From the NCBI GenBank assembly GCA_039923455.1, contig JBDTCS010000312.1, positions 1-13,072 on the forward strand: a DNA stretch of 13,072 nucleotides, read 5' to 3'. The notes below the pieces were generated by a model. It did no database searches. It worked only from the letters and a program-made list of their open reading frames with translations, and had not been told where the DNA came from. The translations under genes were made by a program, and so were the position numbers. The stretch comes from JBDTCS01 sp039923455. GTDB lineage: Bacteria > Bacteroidota > Ignavibacteria > Palsa-1295. Every line of letters starts with the position of its first letter. The first letter of the stretch is position 1. Shown one piece after another: positions 6,099-13,072 of the stretch.

Positions 6099-7376
6099 TT
6101 GCGCACTTCGCAGTCGAACTTACCGGAAGTGCGCGGTGCTCCTATTCAAAATTCATCCTCTTTCCGACTTGCGTCGATAGATGTGCTGCGAGGAATCGCA
6201 GCACTTTCTGTTGCACTCTATCATATTTGGGGTCACGATGGTACCTATCCGTGGCCCTCGATCGGGGTTGTCGAACAGTCGGCCGATCCACATTTGCTTT
6301 CCTATCTTACTTCTCCTTTTCGCTGGGGCTATCTTGGTGTTAGTTTTTTTCTAGTGCTGAGCGGATTTTGTATTCACATACAAGCTGCTCGCAAAAGGCA
6401 AGAGACCGGTGGTTATGGATTACAGCTTCGCGAATTTTTTCTAAGACGCATCTGGAGGCTCTATCCGGCGTATGCAGTTGCGGTCATAGGCACGACGATA
6501 TTGATTCTGCTTGCGAGTCTGTGGTTTCCGGGAATGCATGTCGAAGGGTATCGAGGCCAGATCGGTTTTTGGGATGTGCTTGCACATCTAACGATGCTGC
6601 ACGGATATTTCGAATCGACGTTTTATTCTATCGCAAGTGTCTTCTGGTCGCTTGCGTTGGAATTTCAACTCTATTTGCTCTACCCGATATTCTTACTTCT
6701 GTTTCGAAAGGTCGGGACAGTGCGTGCGGTTCTGTTGCTAACGTTAGTTTCGCTCGTCTGGAGATATTTTGCGATGGCCGCCGGTTATGGACTCATCTCG
6801 GTTTCTGAACATGGTCCGTATGTACTGATGGGCTGTGTGTTTGCGCGAATGCCCGAGTGGTTGTTCGGTGCTTGGTTGGCGGAGAAATATGTTGCATGGA
6901 GATCAACGGAGCGTGCGCAACCGATGCGTGTTGGGCTTATCGCGCTCTTTGCTCTGATTGCATTTTTCGTCAGCATACTTTCAACGTTATCGCGCAATAT
7001 GTGGGTGGTGACCGATCCACTTTTTGGTGTCGCGTTTACGCTCGTCGTCGCTGCGGCTGTATTTCATAAGCCCGGCACAACTCGCGAGCCAAGCGTCATC
7101 TTCCGATTTTTCGCGTGGCTCGGAGTTGTGAGTTACACGCTGTATCTCTTTCACTTGCAATTCTCCTGGCTCGTCGCGCCTGTGATCGCGAAAATCCCTG
7201 GCGTTTGGGTGCCGTTTGTAGCTCGGTTGGTTTGGCTTGGGCTTACGATCGTTGTCGTGCGCTGGTTGTTTATACTGGTGGAGAAGCCATTCTTAGGCAA
7301 TCCAAAACGCGGTGAAAAATATTTTGGTCTGTATTCAGCACTTCGCAGAATATTCGGATTTACGGCTAAGGCCTAA
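6099..7376 (+). CDS. Membrane O-acyltransferase of the acyltransferase-3 (OafA/YrhL) family
   Basis: This 425-residue polytopic inner-membrane protein probably transfers acetyl or another acyl group to a cell-surface glycan or lipid. The family signature at the N-terminus is clear: ASIDVLRGIAALSVALYHIWGH at 25-46 with Arg31 and the catalytic-type His42. It is followed by GYLGVSFFLVLSGF at 77-90, FFLRRIWRLYPAY at 113-125 and the hallmark SLALEFQLYLLYP at 184-196. Roughly ten hydrophobic segments run to the C-terminus, which is short and basic, with no fused SGNH domain. The start is uncertain: TTG at 6099 leaves 24 residues before the core and has no Shine-Dalgarno sequence, and GTG at 6129 is an alternative. 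No glycan genes lie next to it, so the acceptor cannot be inferred. Confidence 0.88.
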   Translation: MRTSQSNLPEVRGAPIQNSSSFRLASIDVLRGIAALSVALYHIWGHDGTYPWPSIGVVEQSADPHLLSYLTSPFRWGYLGVSFFLVLSGFCIHIQAARKRQETGGYGLQLREFFLRRIWRLYPAYAVAVIGTTILILLASLWFPGMHVEGYRGQIGFWDVLAHLTMLHGYFESTFYSIASVFWSLALEFQLYLLYPIFLLLFRKVGTVRAVLLLTLVSLVWRYFAMAAGYGLISVSEHGPYVLMGCVFARMPEWLFGAWLAEKYVAWRSTERAQPMRVGLIALFALIAFFVSILSTLSRNMWVVTDPLFGVAFTLVVAAAVFHKPGTTREPSVIFRFFAWLGVVSYTLYLFHLQFSWLVAPVIAKIPGVWVPFVARLVWLGLTIVVVRWLFILVEKPFLGNPKRGEKYFGLYSALRRIFGFTAKA

Positions 7377-7431
7377 ATAAGAATTATTTTTACATCCGCC
7401 CATATCGGCAAGGTTGCCCAACGGGAGTCCC

Positions 7432-8166
7432 ATGATTGCATTGTTTCAACAAGGCCTTGAAGAAAAATTGAAAATCATTTCGCAGAATTATTTCGTTGCG
7501 CGAGTCGTGATCTTCGCGCTTGCTGCTCTTTCCATCTCCGGTTGCTCGAAAACGAATAAGCTGGATCAAGGGCTCGACACTACGTCCAGTGGAGCTACTA
7601 CGGCTGGCGGTCGAAATGATCCGCGGTCGATTCCGAGCTTGCAATCCTTGCCGAACAGTGCGATGCGGGATTCGATACTTCAGAGCTTGCAAAAATCCGC
7701 CTCGGCAAAAGCGGATCAGGATCCGCTTGCGAGTGGTGATGGCTTAGAGTCGATCGAACCGGCACAAGTGCAGTTCAAATATGTTTCGCGCGTCGAGACA
7801 GCAGTGCCGGGCGTCTATCTTTATATCGTGAAAGCCGAGCGCAGTGATTCGACTGCTACGCTTCGGACGATCGTGCAATATGGCGTCACGCCCGGTGCAA
7901 AAGATGCTCCGCCTCCGGTGAATGTCAAGATCACGGGGGAGCAGTTTGCAAAGGCTAAGTTACTCGATGATAAAACAGGTGTGACGCATCATCTTCGGCT
8001 CGACGGCAATGCAAGAAAAGGTGTGAGCTGGAAGTTAGAGTCTGGTTCGGATCACGAGATGATCTTGACGTTCGAATCGCTCCCAAGGAATTCAACCTCG
8101 GCAACACTTATTATTCCGGATTTTGTGACGGTTGCGGGCGTGCCATTTTCGGCAGCGGGAGAGTAG
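7432..8166 (+). CDS. Probable lipoprotein, function unknown
   Basis: The 244-residue product has a hydrophobic segment (VVIFALAALSISGC) ending in a lipobox with Cys38 as the probable lipidated residue. The region before the hydrophobic segment is long for a lipoprotein, about 23 residues. Then come a Ser/Thr/Gly-rich linker, a Gln/Ser/Asp-rich low-complexity stretch, and from about residue 115 a beta-rich domain (VQFKYVSRVETAVPGVYLYIVKAE and on to the end) that may be Ig-like. I do not recognise the domain. The ATG at 7432 is preceded by GGGAG; a TTG at 7414 is less likely. The gene lies 55 bases after the acyltransferase on the same strand. Its stop codon is part of the hairpin shared with the convergent MerR gene. 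Confidence 0.7.
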   Translation: MIALFQQGLEEKLKIISQNYFVARVVIFALAALSISGCSKTNKLDQGLDTTSSGATTAGGRNDPRSIPSLQSLPNSAMRDSILQSLQKSASAKADQDPLASGDGLESIEPAQVQFKYVSRVETAVPGVYLYIVKAERSDSTATLRTIVQYGVTPGAKDAPPPVNVKITGEQFAKAKLLDDKTGVTHHLRLDGNARKGVSWKLESGSDHEMILTFESLPRNSTSATLIIPDFVTVAGVPFSAAGE

Positions 8167-8202
8167 GCTAAATACGAGAGTCTCGACGGAGAGAGCCTAC
8201 TC
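8161..8202. terminator. Bidirectional hairpin between convergent genes
   Basis: GAGTAGGCT at 8161-8169 pairs perfectly with AGCCTACTC at 8194-8202, and an inner hairpin, CGAGA-G-TCTCG, lies at 8175-8185. The stem contains the lipoprotein stop codon (TAG 8164-8166) and reaches the stop of the minus-strand MerR gene (8201-8203). There is no strong T-run on either side, so termination is inferred from position and symmetry. Confidence 0.6.
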
Positions 8203-8722
8203 AATCTTTCGGCTTACTAAAAATATCGCGCAGCATTTCGAGGGCAGACTTGATCTCTTGCAGATCCTTTTGCGTGATAGTCCCTTTGACGCTTCCGGTC
8301 ACCGGAGCTGCATCATGCTCTGCACCATTTGCTTCTGCCGAAGCGAGCTTGCCATTTTTTTCGCCTTGGCGTTCATCTTTTAATATCTGCTTTGCACCTT
8401 CGATCGTGTAACGCTTTTCGCGCAAGAGATCCTTGATGTGCAAAATAAACTTGATATCTTTGTTGGCATAGATGCGGTTACCGGCGCGGTTCTTTTGCGG
8501 TCGTAACTCATCGAACTCGGTTTCCCAATACCGCAGAACATATTGCTCAAGGCCGGTGAGACGGCTGACCTCGGAAATAGAATAATAGAGTTTTGGAATC
8601 GCGAGATCTTTCAGCCCACGATGAACATTCTCGTCCACGGGGACCGTCTGCTCGACCTCTTCCTCTGGGATTTCTTGCTTCACAGTGCGTGGTGGTTCGA
8701 AAAATTCGCCTTGTACTATCAT
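8201..8722 (-). CDS. MerR-family transcriptional regulator
   Basis: This 173-residue DNA-binding protein carries an N-terminal MerR winged-helix domain at about residues 45-115: KLYYSISEVSRLTGLEQYVLRYWE forms the helix-turn-helix, NRAGNRIY at 78-85 the wing, and KFILHIKDLLREKRYTIEGAKQIL the following helices. An acidic 44-residue extension precedes it. After it come a low-complexity linker (121-148) and a C-terminal amphipathic helix (DLQEIKSALEMLRDIF) likely to dimerise. There is no cysteine pattern for metal sensing, so the effector is unknown. Similar short regulators are common next to housekeeping genes in Bacteroidota. It is the last gene of the minus-strand block, 115 bases after acpS, so it may have its own promoter in that gap. 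Confidence 0.88.
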   Translation of the reverse strand: MIVQGEFFEPPRTVKQEIPEEEVEQTVPVDENVHRGLKDLAIPKLYYSISEVSRLTGLEQYVLRYWETEFDELRPQKNRAGNRIYANKDIKFILHIKDLLREKRYTIEGAKQILKDERQGEKNGKLASAEANGAEHDAAPVTGSVKGTITQKDLQEIKSALEMLRDIFSKPKD

Positions 8723-8837
8723 GTTCGTTGTGTAACGTACCGGCCTCTAAGATACTACGAACGAGAGGGGGGAGGCATAAATTTCACTTGGATGTACCCG
8801 CCGGATTGGCTTAGCCACCCGGGAATACTCACTCATT

Positions 8838-9227
8838 TTATTCGACCAGCTCGATCGTCACGATCGCTTCGGCGATCTCTTTTGTATGGGTCAGCGAAAG
8901 TTGAATGCGAAATTCTGCACCGATCACCTGCTTTGCCCGCGCCACCATTCTTCCTTCGAGTGCAATGAATGGTTTCCCCGACATTTCATGACTTACCGAG
9001 ACTTCCTTCCAAGTAAACCCACGCCGAACGCCGGTACCAAGTGCTTTGGCAAATGCTTCTTTTGCTGCAAACCGGGCAGCGAAATGTTCGGCGGCATGCG
9101 GACGCTTTGCAGAATAAGCGATCTCGCCGGCAGAGAAAATTCTGAGCACGAACTGATCGCCGTAGGTCGCGATTGACTTCGCGATGCGAGGCACTTCGAT
9201 CGTGTCTATTCCAATGCCGAAAATCAT
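8838..9227 (-). CDS. acpS: Holo-[acyl-carrier-protein] synthase
   Basis: The enzyme transfers 4'-phosphopantetheine from coenzyme A to a serine of acyl carrier protein, activating it for fatty acid synthesis. The 129-residue length is typical. Family motifs are GIGIDTIEVPRI at 4-15 with metal ligand Asp8, FAARFAAKEAFAKALGTG at 49-66 with metal ligand Glu57, and LSLTHTKEIAEAIV at 110-123. The ATG at 9225-9227 overlaps the TGA of the upstream HAD gene in an ATGA arrangement, indicating coupled translation and fixing the start. Confidence 0.95.
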   Translation of the reverse strand: MIFGIGIDTIEVPRIAKSIATYGDQFVLRIFSAGEIAYSAKRPHAAEHFAARFAAKEAFAKALGTGVRRGFTWKEVSVSHEMSGKPFIALEGRMVARAKQVIGAEFRIQLSLTHTKEIAEAIVTIELVE

Positions 9228-9916
9228 CCGCGCTCCTGCAATCGTGTATCATCCACGATCTTCAGAAGATCGGAGACATCTTTCAGATTATAATCCGCAC
9301 CGTGTTCGACGGTTTGAAACGTGTCGCCGTACCTTGCAAATGCAGTTCGCATTCCGACAGCCTTTGCACCGACAATATCACGATCGGCCCAATCACCGAC
9401 CATAAGCGCTTCGGCTGGTTGAACTTCGAGCTCCTTTAGCACACGAAGAAATGGCTTCGGCGAAGGCTTTCGCTCTTGCGTATCATCGAAGGTAACGGCG
9501 AGACTAAAAATATGGTGCAGGTTTACATGGCAAAGCCGAAGCCAAGCTTCGCGCGATGGTGCATCACTAAGCACCGCAAGCTTTATTCCGCGTTTGAGCA
9601 AGGCCATCAGCGTCGAGGTTACATGCGGATACGGTTTCAGCGCAGCTTCGCGCTCGCGACGATATGCTACGATCCCTGCGGCAAGAATCCGATGATCGAT
9701 CTTTTGAAAAACGCCGAAGAGCAGATCATCGAATACCTGTTGATACTCGATGCCGCGTTCTTTGTAGATAGCATCGATTCGCGATTTGATCTCTGCGCGA
9801 GGCATATCCATCCCGGCATCCAGCATACCATCAATCGCAGCTTCGATCGACTGGCGTTTCATCGCCATAAAATCTACCAGCGTATTATCGAGATCAAAGA
9901 CGATCGCTTTTAGCAT
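9224..9916 (-). CDS. HAD-superfamily hydrolase
   Basis: This 230-residue cytosolic protein is probably a phosphatase of the haloacid dehalogenase superfamily, subfamily IA. Motif I is FDLDNT at 7-12 with nucleophile Asp8 and Asp10. A helical cap covers about residues 18-95. Motif II is LSDAP with Ser117. Motif III is Lys150 in RKPSPKPF, and motif IV is GDWADRD at 174-180. The substrate cannot be read from sequence; nucleotidase, phosphoglycolate phosphatase-like and sugar phosphatase roles are all possible. Three bases separate it from the preceding MBL gene and it overlaps acpS by four, so it sits in the middle of a tight operon. Confidence 0.9.
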   Translation of the reverse strand: MLKAIVFDLDNTLVDFMAMKRQSIEAAIDGMLDAGMDMPRAEIKSRIDAIYKERGIEYQQVFDDLLFGVFQKIDHRILAAGIVAYRREREAALKPYPHVTSTLMALLKRGIKLAVLSDAPSREAWLRLCHVNLHHIFSLAVTFDDTQERKPSPKPFLRVLKELEVQPAEALMVGDWADRDIVGAKAVGMRTAFARYGDTFQTVEHGADYNLKDVSDLLKIVDDTRLQERG

Positions 9917-9919
9917 TGT

Positions 9920-10690
9920 TCAATCTATCGTAAAAGTGAGTCCATCATATCCAAGTCGGACGGAATCGGGGAGCGTTTTTTCTATCTCGGAATGCATGAC
10001 GTCGTGATTCATGTGTGTGAGATAGGTAATCCGCGCACCTATTTTTTCGGCGTGCTGCACAGCCTCACCGAGTGAAAAATGTGTAGGATGTGGTTTGCCC
10101 CGAAGCCCATCGAGCACAAGTGTATCCAGACCTTTGAGCAATTCCATGGACGATTCCGGAATCGCGTTGCAATCGGTCAGATATGCAAAACCTCCTACAC
10201 GGAAGCCAAGAATATCGAGCGAACCGTGCTTCAGTGGTATCGGCTGAATCTTCCGAGCCTTGATCTGAATGGGCTCGGTACCGATCATTGTAAAATCTGC
10301 TTTTGGAAGTCCGCCACCGGATTGGACCTTTGCACCGAAGGCATAACTGAAAGTTTGTTTGATCTGCTCGAAGGTCTCGGGAAGTGCGTAACACTGGGGC
10401 GTGGAACGCAGCAAAAATTGGAAGGCACGAAGATCATCGAAGCCTGCGATATGATCGTAATGATGATGTGTGTAAAATATCGCGTCGAGCTTTTTTACAT
10501 TCGCTGTGAGCATCTGCTGACGAAAATCGGCGCTTGTATCGATGAGCACGTTGGTGCCATCATAGTTCAGGAGTGCGCTAACGCGGAGCCGTTTATCACG
10601 CGTGTCGGTTGAACGACACACTCGGCAATCACAGCCAATCATCGGGACTCCGGTCGAGGTGCCGGTTCCGAGTAACGTGACCTGCATCAT
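9920..10690 (-). CDS. PhnP-like metallo-beta-lactamase-fold hydrolase
   Basis: This 256-residue cytosolic protein is probably a metal-dependent phosphodiesterase. The signature HHHYDH lies at 75-80, with further ligands His155, Asp173 and the TDC/THMNHD regions (His226 or His229). The N-terminal LLGTGTSTGVPMIGCDCRVC (5-24, 25 being the last Cys) followed by RLRVSALLNYDG is typical of PhnP-related proteins, where the cysteines bind a structural zinc. No phn genes are nearby, so a phosphonate role is not supported; members outside phn operons act on cyclic or diester phosphates or are uncharacterised. Two adjacent ATGs exist at 10690 and 10687. It is directly upstream of the HAD gene and probably co-transcribed with it. 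Confidence 0.88.
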   Translation of the reverse strand: MMQVTLLGTGTSTGVPMIGCDCRVCRSTDTRDKRLRVSALLNYDGTNVLIDTSADFRQQMLTANVKKLDAIFYTHHHYDHIAGFDDLRAFQFLLRSTPQCYALPETFEQIKQTFSYAFGAKVQSGGGLPKADFTMIGTEPIQIKARKIQPIPLKHGSLDILGFRVGGFAYLTDCNAIPESSMELLKGLDTLVLDGLRGKPHPTHFSLGEAVQHAEKIGARITYLTHMNHDVMHSEIEKTLPDSVRLGYDGLTFTID

Positions 10691-10720
10691 TGGGATTGCC
10701 TTTCACACGTCGTCATAATC

Positions 10721-10996
10721 TCAAACTCTTGCTTCGGTTCTGGCTTTTGCGATCTCATCCTCGATTGACTCACGCAATGCCGGGCGCACGAATGTCTCTC
10801 CGAGGCCATACTCCGTCAGGCCGAGCGCGAGTGTGCGAATCTTACGAGGGATGGTGGCTCGGCGATTGAGCACGAGCATGCGCTCCTCACGTAAGAGGCA
10901 ATAGCCACCATCAAAATCTCCATTTTCAAAACGCACTCGAATTCCAAGCTCGGACGATAGGGCTTTGAGTTCTTCGAAGAATTCTTCGTTGGTCAT
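10721..10996 (-). CDS. Small hypothetical protein, probably first gene of the acpS operon
   Basis: From the ATG at 10996 the product has 91 residues: an N-terminal helix (TNEEFFEELKALSSELG), a beta segment (IRVRFENGDFDGGYCLLREERMLVLNRRA), then helices ending in a charged tail. The FDGGYCLLREERMLVLNRR pattern followed by LALGLTEYGLGETFVRPALRESIE resembles a conserved hypothetical family of the Bacteroidota/Chlorobi group; I know no function. The frame is open to a TTG at 11071, but the extra residues look unlike the rest, and the ATG gives the natural N-terminus. It ends 30 bases before the MBL gene on the same strand. Confidence 0.7.
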   Translation of the reverse strand: MTNEEFFEELKALSSELGIRVRFENGDFDGGYCLLREERMLVLNRRATIPRKIRTLALGLTEYGLGETFVRPALRESIEDEIAKARTEARV

Positions 10997-11245
10997 GTTA
11001 AGCTTAAGAGCATATTCGGGCGCCAAAAGAGCGGCGGCGCATTTAAATCGAATCTTCGAAGAGTTTAACAATAGAATTGGGTGATTTAGTTGATGAAGAG
11101 TCCAGATATGTTATGCGGAGGTGTAACAATCTCCGATTTCCAAGGTTATTAGCCCAGACCGGAAGCGCTCCCGTACATCCACGGAGTGCGTCCTTGGTCA
11201 CATAAACGAAATTTCAAGACACCTTTTTTTGCACGTAGGACTTCC
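10997..11245. other. 249-base divergent intergenic region
   Basis: It separates the minus-strand operon from a plus-strand orphan gene and should contain promoters for both. Visible structures are small: TTAAGCTTAA near 10997, TCTTCGAAGA near 11053, and a hairpin with CGGAG at 11116-11120 and CTCCG at 11131-11135. I see no clear -7 box on either strand. Confidence 0.4.
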
Positions 11246-11485
11246 ATGACGACACTAATTTTTAAGGAACGAGAGCAGACAGCGAACGCGACGAATTATG
11301 ACATTTTGAATAGCGAGATCATCATCGGTTCGGCTATCAAGATGAATGGTATGGAAGATTATCAAGTGAAAAACGCGGGTAACAACGAGACCGTGATGGC
11401 ACCCGCATTCGCTGCATGCAAGCTTGTTTTTTGCATCAACGATGATTTGTGTGTTGTCGATAGCAACGGCGTTGCGATAAATTAA
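11246..11485 (+). CDS. Small orphan protein, function unknown
   Basis: From the ATG at 11246, with AGGA a few bases upstream, the product has 79 residues and no signal peptide or membrane helix. Codons are rich in G-first triplets, as in real genes. Residues INDDLCVVDSNGVAIN near the end look like a beta hairpin, and two cysteines lie close together (CKLVFCINDDLC). I do not recognise it. The frame extends upstream to 11186, but that part is basic and poorly supported. The opposite strand is also open across most of it; I prefer the plus strand because of its composition and start context. Confidence 0.45.
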   Translation: MTTLIFKEREQTANATNYDILNSEIIIGSAIKMNGMEDYQVKNAGNNETVMAPAFAACKLVFCINDDLCVVDSNGVAIN

Positions 11486-11507
11486 TCGTGAATAGCGCAA
11501 CTGCCCA

Positions 11508-12989
11508 TTACTTCATCTCGGCCGATTTCTCAAGATCGCTAAATGGGATCTCGGTCTTCACGCCATACTTGGTTCCGACGGGCCAGCTTTGAATAATCGT
11601 GGTCACGTCAAGTCTGAGATCTTTGATCGCACCGTAGAGTCCTCGCATCAATTCGCCGGCTTTTGTGATTGGTGCGTTAGTTTTTATCCAGACGAGATCG
11701 TCCTCAAAAAGTATTTTTTCACTCGGGAAATAATAGACCAGATAATCCTTCGTGTGATGTGACTTCTCTCCAATGTGATAAATCTTCATCACGAACTCAC
11801 CATCAGTAACGGTCGTGCTATCCGCGAACATTTCCAGATGGAGTGGCTTCGGATCCAGTTGCAAACTATCGGGCTCAAGCGTGTGTGGTGCGTCGATTAG
11901 ATACTTGACGTAGTCCGCGTCCGGTGCAGTCGTGAGCACTGTTGCGCCATCATGGACGAGTGCGCGGACGCCGCCGAGGTAGTGTGGGTGATGATGACCA
12001 AAGACAAAATACTTAATCGGCTTCATCAGCGCGAGTTTGCGAGTCTCTCGAATTATAAGATCTCCATTCGCACTATTGAGCGGTGCCTCCGCAAGAAGAA
12101 TAAAATCTTTGAACTCCACAGCGAGCACTTTATCGTCGGTGTGTTTTAGCTCGATGATATGCAGGTGCGAATCTTTGTTGTCAATAGCGATCTCGGGAAT
12201 TTTTGGTTGCGCAGGAACAAACGCGTACCCGGGAGCAATCGTAAATAACGGCGCGGGCTTGTTAATTATTATTACAGACTCGATCGTTGTCGTATCGATC
12301 AACTTACCGTTGATCGAAGAGGCCTCGATCATTCGCGGAACAGCAATCCCGCTCAGCGTCGCAAAATTATTATAGGTGAACTTGGTCGTAACATCTCCGT
12401 AGAGATCATGCGGGGAGAGAATTGTGATGGATTCCAGTAGCGTGTCTGCTCGCCGAACACTCAATTCGATCTTGGTTTTTCCCAGCATAAATCTATAAGT
12501 CACACTGCGCTTACCAGCTACCTCGACCAGGTTTTTCGCATTGTTCAGCGTGAAGTAAATAAGCATCTGCGGACTGTAGCGCCCAATCGAGATCCATTGC
12601 TCATTGTACATAGCCTCGGTCACCGGATCGATTGCGGTTTCGCCATCATCTTGTTGGTACATTCTCCCACTTTCGATCTGTGTGCGTGAAGAGATGATTT
12701 TACCACGACGAGTTCTGCTGGAGTCAAATTGATAAAAGCTGAACGGGCCACTCTCGACTCGACCAAATGTAGCAATATGCGTGACCTTCCATGGTTCGAG
12801 GTCATGATACAACGCATTCTGTGAAGAGTGATAGCTGAGCCTTAGAACTTTACTCTCCATTGGGAGCGATTGTTTTTTATAGCAAGCTCGCAGAAGGGAG
12901 TGCGGCCTTGCTGGAAGATTGTGTACCGAAAAGATTACAAGTACAAGCGTTAGCAGTATAACGCCGAAACAGTTTAGCGAACGGCTCAT
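11508..12989 (-). CDS. Secreted MBL-fold protein with altered metal motif
   Basis: From the ATG at 12989 the product has 493 residues. It begins with a signal peptide or anchor (SLNCFGVILLTLVLVIFSVHNLPA), then has a beta-rich region to about residue 255 and a C-terminal metallo-beta-lactamase fold. The usual HxHxDH is replaced by HHHPHY at 332-337, in the correct context (KYFVFG before, LGGVRALVHDGA after). The later elements are kept: GEKSHHTKDYLVYY and ILFEDDLVW give a His and an Asp ligand. The final HG loop appears as SWPVGTKYG. The protein may bind one metal or a different set, or may be non-catalytic. An alternative ATG at 13046 would add 19 residues in front of the signal sequence, which is less likely. 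It converges on the orphan gene at 11246 and has no operon partners inside the window. Confidence 0.8.
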   Translation of the reverse strand: MSRSLNCFGVILLTLVLVIFSVHNLPARPHSLLRACYKKQSLPMESKVLRLSYHSSQNALYHDLEPWKVTHIATFGRVESGPFSFYQFDSSRTRRGKIISSRTQIESGRMYQQDDGETAIDPVTEAMYNEQWISIGRYSPQMLIYFTLNNAKNLVEVAGKRSVTYRFMLGKTKIELSVRRADTLLESITILSPHDLYGDVTTKFTYNNFATLSGIAVPRMIEASSINGKLIDTTTIESVIIINKPAPLFTIAPGYAFVPAQPKIPEIAIDNKDSHLHIIELKHTDDKVLAVEFKDFILLAEAPLNSANGDLIIRETRKLALMKPIKYFVFGHHHPHYLGGVRALVHDGATVLTTAPDADYVKYLIDAPHTLEPDSLQLDPKPLHLEMFADSTTVTDGEFVMKIYHIGEKSHHTKDYLVYYFPSEKILFEDDLVWIKTNAPITKAGELMRGLYGAIKDLRLDVTTIIQSWPVGTKYGVKTEIPFSDLEKSAEMK

Positions 12990-13072
12990 GAATCGAGAGA
13001 AAGTGGAATGAAAAAAGAAAGCAGCGATGAAAAGTCTATTTCTCATTGCTGCTCGGTAATTTTTAACGATGA

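Noticed and set aside
9476..9913. 145-residue plus-strand frame antisense to the HAD hydrolase
   Set aside because: The HAD motifs on the minus strand are complete and the gene is tightly packed between its operon neighbours.
10079..10612. 177-residue plus-strand frame antisense to the MBL hydrolase
   Set aside because: The opposite strand encodes a complete MBL protein with all motifs; this frame has no domain and no start signal.
11111..11145. GTAACA near 11123 as a third copy of the ECF-like promoter
   Set aside because: No GTCTTA or similar -10 follows at the right spacing, and the spacer does not resemble the other two copies.

Overview
The window most resembles the Bacteroidota/Chlorobi (FCB) side of the tree, and a Kapaibacteriota- or Ignavibacteria-like genome is my best guess. 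Four things point there: a secreted multi-domain protein with a type IX secretion (Por) C-terminal sorting tail and Ig-like repeats of the choice-of-anchor-D kind; signal peptides ending in '-AAQ' and '-CAQ'; a TAnnTTTG-type -7 promoter box at dcd; and mostly weak or absent Shine-Dalgarno sequences with TTG starts. This lineage call is inference from style, not from a marker gene. I see no rRNA, tRNA, CRISPR array, integrase or transposase.

Layout. Bases 1-138 look like the 3' end of an upstream gene. dcd (dCTP deaminase, 225-782) follows, apparently on a nearly leaderless transcript. Next is a 1008-residue secreted protein (897-3923) with Asp-box repeats, four Ig-like repeats with evenly spaced cysteines, a cohesin-like region and a sorting tail; an ECF-sigma-like promoter lies upstream. 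From 3885 to 4695 the sequence is rearranged: the convergent junction between the tail of this gene and the tail of a minus-strand VOC/glyoxalase-like secreted protein (4663-5448) is present twice, about 714 bases apart. Between the two copies sit a second copy of the same promoter motif, a small two-helix membrane protein (4174-4419) and decayed-looking reading frames, in AT-richer DNA.

A 333-base intergenic region with a nested palindrome comes next. Three plus-strand genes follow: a small conserved-looking soluble protein (5782-6066), an OafA-type membrane O-acyltransferase (6099-7376) and a lipoprotein (7432-8166). A hairpin containing both stop codons separates the lipoprotein from a minus-strand MerR regulator.

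The minus-strand block 8201-10996 reads, in transcription order, small hypothetical protein, PhnP-like metallo-beta-lactamase-fold hydrolase, HAD hydrolase, acpS, then MerR. HAD and acpS overlap by 4 bases and the hydrolase pair is 3 bases apart, so these three are probably one operon joining ACP activation to housekeeping hydrolases. A small plus-strand orphan gene (11246-11485) and a secreted MBL-fold protein with an altered metal-binding motif (11508-12989, minus) close the window.

Most of the window is ordinary chromosomal housekeeping and envelope genes. The observations most worth following are the duplicated gene junction with its paired promoter motif, the Cys-14-Cys repeat architecture, and the altered MBL active site. 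I did not find a clear new defence or mobile system.
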